From Nemophila menziesii (Eukaryota; Streptophyta; Magnoliopsida; Boraginales; Hydrophyllaceae), in contig JARWIR010000023.1 of assembly GCA_029959085.1 (NCBI GenBank), forward strand, positions 8,631,860 through 8,695,859: a DNA stretch of 64,000 bases, in the 5' to 3' direction. The notes below the pieces were generated by a model, which was given only the letters and a program-made list of their open reading frames with translations, had not been told where the DNA came from and did not search any database. Both the position numbers and the translations under genes were made by a program. Positions 12,781-22,005 of this stretch are shown piece after piece; positions within the stretch are counted from its first letter, which is position 1, and each line of letters opens with the position of its first letter.

Positions 12781-12821
12781 CCCAAAACAACTCTTTTAAC
12801 TTAGCTGAAAGTGGTAGTTAG

Positions 12822-13496
12822 TCTTATGAAGATCCCACTCCCTCGAGGGATGGAACAGATCAACTGGAAGAAGTTGTTGAGGAGGAGGTATTGAAAGAAG
12901 GTGAGAATCTTGTTAGCATTGTGAAAGAAGGGGTAGCAACGAAAATCCTAGAAATTGAAACAGAGATTGTTATTCCTAAGGTGTATGCACATGACCAAGA
13001 TATTGAACGCAAACAAGAAGAGGTGGTGATCGAGGTTGTAGAAAATCCAAAGAAAGAATATAATGAGGTAGTAGTGGAAGATTGGGTTGAAAGGGAAGAT
13101 GAATATGAAATGGTAGAGGGGTCAATTGAAGAAATAAAGGTTCACAATAAAATAGAAGTTGAATCTCCGCCACAACAAGTTTACCCATACCGACTAATAA
13201 TCTTGAATAAAAATAGAGCTGAAGAATCACCTCCACTGCCACGAATGATCAATATGTGCTATACAATCAAGGTGCCACACCGCGAGAGCAAATCGGCAAG
13301 GAGGAGCACCTACCCACCACATTTTAAAGATGAATACGAGATTGAAACGAGGAATAAAATTAAGCTTATACCGTTGAGACCGGTTATCTACTCTAATGTG
13401 GTGGAAAATGAGTTTCGTCGTGAAAGTAAGAAGGCGAAACGAAGTACTTACCCACCTCCTTTTAGAGATCGATTAAATAATATTCTAAGGAGGAAG
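12822..13496 (+). pseudogene. Acidic repeat ORF of element B, cut by element C
   Basis: An open frame runs from about 12822 into the element C LTR. The first half is strongly acidic (Glu- and Val-rich). The second half has two copies of an ESK(S/K)A(R/K)RSTYPP block about 57 residues apart (near 13285 and 13420). At 13497 element C interrupts it; across the insertion the same frame resumes at 26249 and reaches a TAA at 26345-26347, so C landed inside a live coding frame. I do not recognise a domain. It may be the C-terminal part of the upstream ORF separated by a frameshift. Confidence 0.6.
13492..13496. repeat. Target site duplication of element C, left (GGAAG)
   Basis: GGAAG directly before the C LTR; an identical GGAAG lies at 26244-26248 directly after the other LTR. 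A perfect 5-bp duplication is standard for Ty3/gypsy integrase. Confidence 0.95.
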
Positions 13497-15060
13497 TGGT
13501 GGTCCTTTGTGTGTTCTAAAAATAAATGCAAAAGATAATCGAACCACAACCGCAAGTGTACGGTTGTCCCAAGTAGTATTTCTGATAAATCAGATTCGTT
13601 CCAAGGACGGAATGGTTGATCACAATGTCTAGCAAATAGTGATTGATGCACTTATGAAAATAAAAGACAAATATATGTTTGTTTGGTTTTTGTTATTAAA
13701 ACTAATGGATGAAAAACAAAGATTAAAATGCAAGTAAAAGCTAAAACGCAAGTAAAATGAGTGAAAACGCAATATGAGATGTAGCACTTGAGAACGCAAG
13801 GATCCTCCCTATCCTATTCCTTAACTTATGTTGTTTAAGGGCTAAATTAGTCAATTACAATGGTCGGGATTCTAATTTCCTTATACCCCCGTCAGGGTGG
13901 ACTATAAGGCGATCCTAAAGTGTCACTAGTCCCGTCAGGGTAAATATGATCCACCGTTGGATGATTAAGTGTTATTACCTCATTGGCCCTAGGATTAGCT
14001 AAGCTCGTCAGAATCATTAACTTCTATCCTAGATTGAATAAATAGTTCCGTATTTAAACCCCCCGTCAGGATGATCCAATTGCCACTTATTGGAATAGCC
14101 TAAATACTATTACCTGTTCCTAGTTCATGACGCTAAAAACAGTAAACATTCATAATTTATCGAAAAGAGTAAAAGCCCTAATTTAGTTTAATTCATTAAA
14201 ACCCAAATTCAACATTCGTTAATTAATAAGAATTGGGATTCACCCATTGTTTGTTCTCAAGCACTAATGAAAACTTAGCTCATATTAAAATGAAATACAA
14301 AATTAAAAATAAAGGAATTCATATTGTTTACAGAATTAAAAAGATAAAAGAACCTAATTTCCGGAATCGGAATGACTACGAACGGAGATATAGACCCTCT
14401 CCAGCTCTTGTAGCTTCTTCTCCTTCCTTCAGTTGCTTCTCTCTGGTGTTTTTAATCTTGCAGAATGTGAAAAATTTCATAAAATAGAAGTCCAGACCTC
14501 TTTTTATAAGCCTAAAATCGGACTAGGGCTTGGACCAGAAATTAAAAGACTAATTAAATGTCCAAGCCCACTTTCTAAGCCCAAAATCCCGTAACTGCTG
14601 ATACACCTTCACTAAAACGGCTTTTCCCGATGCGTTACAACTCTGATTGACCTCATTCCAGTTGCTAAAGTTCCATAACTCGATAAGGAATGATTTCTCT
14701 TCAAAGGTCAACAGCTAGATCATCGCTTAAGCACCTCGAAATCAGCAATCTATGGCCTGGAAAATGGATTTTCAGCTCTAAAGGTAACATCTTCGGGATT
14801 TCTTTTCAAGTCTTGACTCTGTCTTTTGATCTTTGACTTTCTCCTTAGATTCCTCTTCTAGCTAACATCTAAAACCTGTAAAATATTCACTAAAAATACC
14901 AATATTACGCGCAAAAGCTTAATAAATCAAAAATGCTAGAAATAAAAGAGGAAAATCATATTATTGCATATTTAGTCCAAAAGTCTATCAAATTGATTAA
15001 ATAAACACCAAAAATGATGTCTCCTAAGGGTCGAAAATAAGAAAATTTAAGGAGACATCA
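13497..15060 (-). repeat. Element C 3' LTR
   Basis: 1,564 bp, TGGTGGTCC...GGAGACATCA on the plus strand. A TATA-like TTATAAAAAG (minus) lies near 14501-14510. CCCGTCAGG-type motifs are at 13886, 13931, 14004 and 14059. The 84-codon ORF at 14233-14487 is repeated in the other LTR and is not considered a gene. Confidence 0.97.
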
Positions 15061-15096
15061 AGACCCCCAACTCAAACCTTTGTCGTCCCGACAAAG
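15061..15096 (-). promoter_or_regulatory. Polypurine tract and adjacent hairpin, element C
   Basis: In element sense a purine-rich stretch (GAGTTGGGGGTCT) touches the 3' LTR and would prime plus-strand DNA synthesis. Right upstream, 15078-15096 forms a hairpin with arms CTTTGTCG and CGACAAAG and a 3-base loop. The same arrangement is seen in A, B and E. Confidence 0.7.
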
Positions 15097-16541
15097 CAAA
15101 ACAAAACAAAACAAGGGGTAGAAGTAAACGCAAGAACAAATAGAAGCTTAGCAAATAAACCTAAAGCAATTCTAAAGATAAATATCATATAGCAAAATTT
15201 TAAGAACTAACATATACATACACTAATCATGCAACATCAAACATAAATAATCTCAATCATAAAATTAAAGTCGCAATGCTTGAAGGTTACACTTGTACTC
15301 ATATCTGTATGATGGCTATAGGGTGGTCATTAATCATAAATCGCTTTGAATGTTCCACCTAAATATTCCCTATCAACAGAAGTATAAATTCACTATGTAT
15401 TTAAGAATCAAGAGGTCTTTATGGTTTTGAAATTGGCTTAAGGACGGTATGGATGTATTTTGGTAAATTTGAAGTGAGCTTTTGGCTCTCTCCTCACTTA
15501 CCATCAACAATGTCCTCGAGCTTGAGTTTACACTCAAAATTGTTCTCACTCACCCATTTAACGCGCCAATGTTGCGTCCCCAATGTCAACCCAAATAATA
15601 CTAAGATGATTTCCAAAAATATTCCACTTTGCTGGTTTATTTTATTCTTTCTTTCTTTTTATTTCTTTTCTCTTTTTTTTGTACAAGATACCCATGACCA
15701 TCATTTTGATGTGAAAGTCATGTCTCTTATAATTTTCTTTTTCTTAATTTTTTTTTTTTTTTTATTATTTTTTTTTTTCAAATCTCGGCAAAGGGTTACA
15801 AATAATAATATCATCTTTCATTTTTGTGCCTCAATACAAACACATATAATCCCTTCCCAATGTAAATTCCCAAATGTGGTCCCTCCACCCCAAACTCATG
15901 CTCGAGACAAGTCTCAGGGTTGTGATTCAAGTGCGGGTCATTTGGTCATGCCTAATAATCTAAAGGATAATGGGCTTATATCGTGGCTACAAAAGAAAAG
16001 GCTTAAGGCTCAAACTTGGGCTAAGGCGGATAAAATTATAATATAAGGGATAGCAAGCTAAAAGGCTTCAAATGGCTAACAAAGAACTGCCCCTATCATT
16101 TTCCTAAGTACATAGCTTGTCTTTAGTTCATATCTAGGTGGGTTCTCTACTAATTAAGATTTCACGTTCTACACACCAAACATATTCCTTAAGTACAAGC
16201 TTACTTCATTTGCATTGTTCATTAATTTTTCCTATTAATTACCTATGTTTGCATGCAATTGTAAGTGCGTTCTATGTCAATCCCTAAAGTCCACTATTTA
16301 CTATCATTGATTCATCAAAAGTATGCTTAAAGGGACATTTAAAATCTTCTATAGTCAAACGCAACTCCGAAAATTATTTTTATTGAAAGCAAATAAAACA
16401 TATAACACATAAAAAATTGGGATGAGGCCACGAACCCCACCCCAAACTCAAAAATGAGTCGTGTCCCAACGACTCGAAAAGACTCAACGCAATAAAAATA
16501 AACTAAACTAACTAAAACGCGAAAGGGATAGAAAACGTATC
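15097..16541 (-). other. 3' untranslated region of element C
   Basis: Non-coding stretch between the env-like stop and the hairpin. It includes a long T-rich run on the plus strand at about 15740-15780. Homologous to 9169-10560 in element A and, inverted, to 27480-28914 in element B. ORFs such as 15453-16046 (plus) are low-complexity and antisense to the element. Confidence 0.7.
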
Positions 16542-17873
16542 TTAACCAGCACGAGGCTGGTTATCGGTGTTGCGTCCATGAACTTTCTCCTGCGTAAGAA
16601 TACCATAGGTGGCGTGTTGAATTGTGCTCACCCCCGTTAACATGTTTCGGAGAAGTTCTAACTCTTTTGTAACGTTTTCCAAAGACGCAATCATCTTCAC
16701 TTGGTTCTCTTCTAACACCTTCACTTTAGCTTCCAACTCATCAGTTGTATGCATCTTCTTCTTTGGAGGAGCTCTAGGATTCCTTGTTGCTTTTACCACC
16801 TCATCATGAATATTCTTGATCAAAGTTAAACCCATACTCTCACACACTACAACACGATCAATCTCTGCATCTTTACGCGGAACCTTTGCGTCTAAACACA
16901 AAGTAGTGATGGTACAAGGAAATTTTAGATTTTGTTGTGAAGTAGGAATTCTAGAAAATTCCATGATGGTATCATATATCACACGAGCAACATCCATGGG
17001 TTTCTCCTCAATAATACATTTAATGAACAAAAGATGCTCCTTCTTCACTTCCGATATGTGTTTAACTCCGAAGAAGGTAGGGATTATGAAACGTGACCAA
17101 ATCTTAGCACATGGTAGCAAGTTACTACTATACATCTGTCCAGGATATCTCTCTCCTTCGGGAATTGGGCGGGCCCCATCAATAATCACTTTCCCCCAAA
17201 GGGATTCATAGTCAAACGAAGGTTCTTTAAGAGATTCTTGAAACGGACATATTCCGGAAAACTCGGGTAATTTCAATGATTTACGAATAAGCTCAACGGA
17301 GAAAGGAACTACCTTTTTGCGAATAATAACAGCTTCTTTCGAGAAGGCGATTCCTTCATAAAAATCTCGCACCAAGGTAGGAATATACTCAAGCTTCCTT
17401 TCTCTAAATTCCTTCCAACCCAATTTATTACAAGTAACACCATAATCTTTATAAGCACTTGTCATAATACCTTTAGGAAGATTCATCTCCTCACCAAACT
17501 TCAAAAATTGAATTCGATCGCGAACCTGAGTTTCCCAAGGAACAAAGACTTTCTTAGGTTTTTGAGCCCAAGCTTTCCTACGCGGAGCTTTCGGTTGTTG
17601 CACTGGTTCTTCGGGAACTTCTTGTTCAGTTTCTTCAATTTCTTCTTCAACTTATTCCTCACTTTCTTCATCACTCTCGTCAATTAACCTGCTCTTTTTC
17701 GGATTAGCCTTACTCGGATTTTCTTTTCGTTTCGGAGCAATTGGGTTTTGGACAGTCTTTTTGGATCGCGAATCCGGAATCTCAATTGCTTGGTCTGGGC
17801 TAGCTCCAACAGTGTTCCTGTTTCTTGGTATGTTTCTTCGATAGTTACACATGGAATCTGTTCTGTTAGTCAT
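16542..17873 (-). pseudogene. Athila env-like third ORF with one in-frame stop
   Basis: An ATG at 17873 opens a frame of 444 codons down to 16542, broken only by a TAA at 17652-17654 after a Ser/Asp/Glu-rich stretch. The downstream part (17603-16542, 353 aa from its first Met) contains the region found in proteins annotated as putative plant transposon protein (Athila ORF after pol), with WKEFRERKLEY and RKSLKLPEFSG phrases, and ends in a likely coiled coil (LEAKVKVLEENQ onward). I see no signal peptide and no convincing membrane segment, so an envelope role is not supported by the sequence. The codon around the stop needs one substitution to read GAA. Fragments of the same ORF survive in element A. 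Confidence 0.8.
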
Positions 17874-18239
17874 CTCTTTTCACCCCAAACTCAAAACTTC
17901 AAATAGAGAAAAAGCTAGAGAAAAGCTTTGAAATTTGATGTTTTGAGGCTTAAAAATTGAAGAATTAGGTGTTATATGAGATGGGTTAAGGTTATTTGAG
18001 AGGGATTTTGAAAGAATTGGGTTTAATTCAAGGTTGGGAGAAAGAAATTTTTGGAGAAAAGGTGAAATTTGATGATGTTTTGGAGAGGATGTGAGTTGAT
18101 TTTGTGTTTTTGTGATGATAGAAGGCTTGTTTTGATGATTTTATAGCTGTTTGTTGATGATTTTCGGAGTAGGTGGATGCAAGAATTCGGATTATAAGGT
18201 TTGGCTTGGAAAAGAGGCAAAAAACTAGGTTTAATAAAG

Positions 18240-18690
18240 TCAAAACCGCCTCTCGCAACAGCTGGCCGGCTAGCCGGCGGATTCGCCGGCATGCCGGGCG
18301 AGAGGGCGGCGGAAAAAAATTACTAAATTGGACTTTTTTTTTTTTACCTCAAAACGCAAGTATATTGCGTCGTCGCTGACGCAATGATCAGAGAATCTGA
18401 AATCCTTGACCGGCTAGCCGGCGGATTCGCCGGCATGCCTGTGAAATCTCGATGGCGCATTTGATGACGCAGCAACCTTGCGTCGTTGCTGACGCAAGGA
18501 CCAGAACATTCTTCCTCGTTGGCCGCCTAGCTGGTCAGTTGACCGGCATGCCGGCTCTTTCTCGCTGGCGCGAATGAAGACGCGGCATTGCTGCGTTGTC
18601 GCTGACGCCATGGTCAGGGAGTTGGGGTCTATCTGCTCGTTTGGCCGGTATGCCGGCCAGCCTGCCGGCTAGCCAGTCAAACCTACTGTG
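18240..18690 (-). repeat. GC-rich palindromic repeat array between pol and env-like ORF
   Basis: At least three loose repeats of about 130 bp, each with perfect or near-perfect palindromes: GCCGGCTAGCCGGC (18265-18278), CCGGCATGCCGG (18286-18297), CCGGCTAGCCGG (18410-18421), CCGGCATGCCGG (18543-18554) and GGCCGGTATGCCGGCC with one mismatch (18643-18658). Between them, TTGCGTC and GACGCAA units alternate. The array stands out by GC content from the AT-rich surroundings. Element B has the same kinds of unit at 26700-26870. Confidence 0.85.
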
Positions 18691-18915
18691 GACTTCAATT
18701 TTTCTTTCGTTTTTTCATCGTTTGACCCCAAACTCATGACCATTATACTCCTGAAATCATCAAAAACAAACACCCTTCCTCATTTCTTAAAAATAAAACT
18801 AAAATCAACGAAAACTTTAACTAATTTACACTACGGAAACTGAAATACTTAAACTAATATACAAGAAATTGGCTTTTGTTTAACGTCGTTAAGCTCGACG
18901 GGTTACCTCGTGCTT

Positions 18916-21900
18916 CTAAGGAGCTTCGAGGAGGTACATGACCTCTCCGGGATGTGGGTCTTTTGCACGATCGGTGTCTTCTCCTCCATGATAAATTTTT
19001 AAACGATGACCGTTCACCATGAATGTACGGTTCTCAAGTGGATGTTCTATCTCTATAGCTCCATGAGGTGTAACCTTGGTTACAATGTAAGGGCCCGACC
19101 ACTTCGATCTTAATTTCCCTGGATAATTACTGAACTTCGAATTATATTTCAACACTCTTTGTCCCACTACAAAGTTCTTTTCTCGAATCCGATTATCATG
19201 CCATCTCTTAGTATTTTCTTTGTAAAGTTTAGCAATTTCATAAGCATGTAATCTAAATTCATCAAGCTCATTAAGTTTCATCATTCGATTTTCACCAGCT
19301 AGTGTAGGATCTAAATTTAACTTAGCAATAGCCCAATAGGCACCCATTTCTAACTCAAGAGGTAAGTGACAAGCCTTACCATATACTATTCGATACGGAG
19401 AAGCACCTACTGGAGTTTTGAAAGCAGTTCGATATGCCCAAAGTGCATCATCTAATTTCATAGACCAATCTTTTCTAGTAGGACTAACGGTTTTCTCCAA
19501 AATAGATTTTACCTCACGATTTGATACTTCGGCTTGACCATTGGCTTGTGGATGATAAGCGGTAGACACACGATGTCTGACTCCATATTTCTCTAGAACA
19601 GTCTTCAGATACTTATTAACGAAATGAGTGCCTCCATCGCTAATAATCACCCTTGGAGTTCCATGTCTAGTGAAAATATGTGATTTTAAGAACTTAATCA
19701 CCACTCTAGAATCATTGGTAGGTAAAGCCACTGCTTCTACCCACTTAGACACGTAATCAACAGCTAATAAGATGTAGAGGTTACCATTTGAAGGAACGAA
19801 CGGACCCATAAAATCTATACCCCAAACATCAAATATTTCAACTTCTAGTACATTATTACGTGGCATCTCATCCCTCTTGGATATGTTTCCGGTAAATTGG
19901 CATCTATTACATCTTTTAGTATATTCATGACAATCTTTTATAATAGAGGGCCAATAGAAACCTGATTGTAATACCTTAGCAGCAGTTCGATCTCCTTTGA
20001 AATGTCCACCGTAAGGTGAATCATGACACCCAGCTATAATCGCCTCAATTTCTTCCTTGGCTACGCATCTTCTTACCATCTGATCAGCACACACTTTGTA
20101 GAGGAACGGATCCTCCCAAAAGAACTGTCTTGCACGGTGAGCTAATCTTTTTCTCTCTTGATAAGTTGATCCTTCAGGAAAGGAACCACTTACCACTAAG
20201 TTTGCAATATCCGCGTACCAAGGGGCTTCATAGTCACGAACTTCGAATAGATTCTCATCAGGAAATTCTTCTCTAACCGCTTCAGTACCACTATTCAACT
20301 CTGAACCTTCTAATCTCGATAGATGATCTGCAACCTGATTCTCGCACCCTTTTCTATCCTTGATCTCTAAATCGAACTCTTGAAGCAATAACACCCATCT
20401 GATTAACCTTGATTTAGCATCCTTCTTCTCCATAAGATATCGAATCGCTGAATGATCTGTATAGACAATAACTTTCGCTCCAAGAAGATAAGAGCGAAAT
20501 TTATCGAATGAATACACAACCGCTAGCAACTCCTTTTCTGTAACTGTATAATTAATCTGAGAACCATTAAAAGTTTTACTAGCATAATAAATCGAATGAA
20601 AAACTTTCTCTTTTCTTTGTCCTAATACAGCTCCCATACATAAATCACTCGCATCACACATAACCTCAAACGGTAAATTCCAATCTGGAGGCACTACTAT
20701 AGGAGCAGAAATAAGCTTTTCTTTGATTGCTTTGAAAGCCGCTAAACAAGCTTCATCAAAAAGGAATTTGGAATCCTTTTCAAGTAAGTTGCATAACGGT
20801 TTCGCAATCTTAGAAAAGTCTTTGATAAATCGCCTATAAAAGCCAGCATGGCCTAGAAAACTTCTTACCCCTTTAACAGAAACAGGAGGGGGAAGAGTTT
20901 TAATTACCTCAATCTTCGCTCTATCGACTTCCAATCTAACACTCGAAACTTTGTGACCCAGAACAATACCTTCGCGAACCATGAAATGACATTTCTCCCA
21001 GTTTAAGACCAAATCTGTTTCCTTGCATCTGATTAACACTTTCTCCAAATTGTCTAAGCACTTATCAAAATCATCACCAAATACAGAGAAATCATCCATA
21101 AACACTTCAAGAAAGTTATCGATCATATCCCAGAAGATGGCCATCATGCATCTTTGAAAAGTAGCAGGAGCATTACACAACCCAAATGGCATTCTACGAT
21201 ATGCAAAAGTACCAAAGGGGCATGTAAATGTTGTTTTATGTTGATCTTCTGGAGCCACGTAAATTTGATTATACCCAGAATAACCATCCAAGAAGCAATA
21301 GTACTCTCTTCCGGCTAATTTATCTAACATCTGATCTATGAAGGGCAAAGGAAAATGATCTTTTCTGGTGGCCTTGTTCAGCTTTCTATAATCCATGCAA
21401 ACTCTCCATCCAACTACCGTTCTTGAAGGAATCGCTTCATTTTTATCATTAAGAACTGTTGTCATTCCTCCCTTCTTCGGTACACACTGAACCGGACTCA
21501 CCCATTCGCTAGTTGAAATGGGATAAATAATCCCCGCATCTAAAAGTTTAATCACCTCTTTCTTCACCACATCCTTCATAGCGGGCATTAGTCTTCTTTG
21601 ACCTTCAACTGAGCGTGCGTTAACATCTTCAAGTATGATTTTGTGTTGACAATAGGATGGACTAATGCCTTTGATGTCAGCAATTGTCCAACCTATTGCT
21701 TCTCTGTTTGCTCTTAACACACGCAACAGTTTATCTTCTTGAGGACCTGTTAAATTAGCTGAAACAATAACAGGTAGAGTTTCATTAGTACCTAAATACG
21801 CGTACCTCAAGTGTGCTGGCAATGGTTTTTCTTCCAATTCCGGAGGAGATTCAATTGAAGGCTTCTTTTTAGGAACAATCTCCCCCGGTTCTCTCACCGG

Positions 21901-21975
21901 TTCATAGGCAGGACGCCTATACTTTGGATTTTCAGAATTGAGAGCTGCTATTGTTTCAGTAAGCTCTTCCATCAT
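18916..21975 (-). CDS. pol: Element C pol: reverse transcriptase, RNase H, integrase
   Basis: 1,019 aa from the first Met, uninterrupted. It copies element RNA into DNA and integrates it. The RT region has [10 protein letters not shown] near residue 229 and the catalytic VFMDD near 291-295 (Phe replacing the usual Tyr of YxDD). RNase H residues: Asp about 441 (CDASD), Glu 482, Asp 507 (YTDH), Asp 550 (VADHLSR). The integrase zinc finger is H651, H658, C689, C692. The core is D721, D780, E816, giving the canonical 35-residue spacing. A C-terminal domain with GPYIV follows. No protease is present here; it lies in the upstream ORF. The frame is the same as gag, separated by one TAG plus nine codons before this Met, so translation may arise by readthrough rather than from this ATG. 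Confidence 0.97.
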   Translation of the reverse strand: MMEELTETIAALNSENPKYRRPAYEPVREPGEIVPKKKPSIESPPELEEKPLPAHLRYAYLGTNETLPVIVSANLTGPQEDKLLRVLRANREAIGWTIADIKGISPSYCQHKIILEDVNARSVEGQRRLMPAMKDVVKKEVIKLLDAGIIYPISTSEWVSPVQCVPKKGGMTTVLNDKNEAIPSRTVVGWRVCMDYRKLNKATRKDHFPLPFIDQMLDKLAGREYYCFLDGYSGYNQIYVAPEDQHKTTFTCPFGTFAYRRMPFGLCNAPATFQRCMMAIFWDMIDNFLEVFMDDFSVFGDDFDKCLDNLEKVLIRCKETDLVLNWEKCHFMVREGIVLGHKVSSVRLEVDRAKIEVIKTLPPPVSVKGVRSFLGHAGFYRRFIKDFSKIAKPLCNLLEKDSKFLFDEACLAAFKAIKEKLISAPIVVPPDWNLPFEVMCDASDLCMGAVLGQRKEKVFHSIYYASKTFNGSQINYTVTEKELLAVVYSFDKFRSYLLGAKVIVYTDHSAIRYLMEKKDAKSRLIRWVLLLQEFDLEIKDRKGCENQVADHLSRLEGSELNSGTEAVREEFPDENLFEVRDYEAPWYADIANLVVSGSFPEGSTYQERKRLAHRARQFFWEDPFLYKVCADQMVRRCVAKEEIEAIIAGCHDSPYGGHFKGDRTAAKVLQSGFYWPSIIKDCHEYTKRCNRCQFTGNISKRDEMPRNNVLEVEIFDVWGIDFMGPFVPSNGNLYILLAVDYVSKWVEAVALPTNDSRVVIKFLKSHIFTRHGTPRVIISDGGTHFVNKYLKTVLEKYGVRHRVSTAYHPQANGQAEVSNREVKSILEKTVSPTRKDWSMKLDDALWAYRTAFKTPVGASPYRIVYGKACHLPLELEMGAYWAIAKLNLDPTLAGENRMMKLNELDEFRLHAYEIAKLYKENTKRWHDNRIREKNFVVGQRVLKYNSKFSNYPGKLRSKWSGPYIVTKVTPHGAIEIEHPLENRTFMVNGHRLKIYHGGEDTDRAKDPHPGEVMYLLEAP

Positions 21976-22002
21976 CTCAGGTGAATCTAATGTTAAAGCG
22001 GC

Positions 22003-22005
22003 CTA
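22003..22005 (-). other. In-frame TAG separating gag-protease from pol
   Basis: The gag ORF ends in TAG. The next nine codons and then the pol ATG follow in the same frame with no further stop. Context is TTG TAG GCC GCT. Either programmed readthrough or a single recent nonsense mutation would explain it. Confidence 0.85.

Noticed and set aside
14233..14487. 84-codon ORF, repeated at 25416-25670
   Set aside because: It lies inside both LTRs of element C, antisense to the element, and has no domain; duplication of the LTR explains its presence twice.
15453..16046. 197-codon plus-strand ORF
   Set aside because: Runs antisense through the T-rich 3' untranslated region of element C; mostly Phe/Leu low complexity. 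Not a gene.
16816..17211. 131-codon plus-strand ORF
   Set aside because: Shadow of the env-like ORF on the other strand.
18414..18611. 65-codon minus-strand ORF in the GC-rich array
   Set aside because: It follows the tandem palindrome repeats and is open because of their composition; no homologue recognised.
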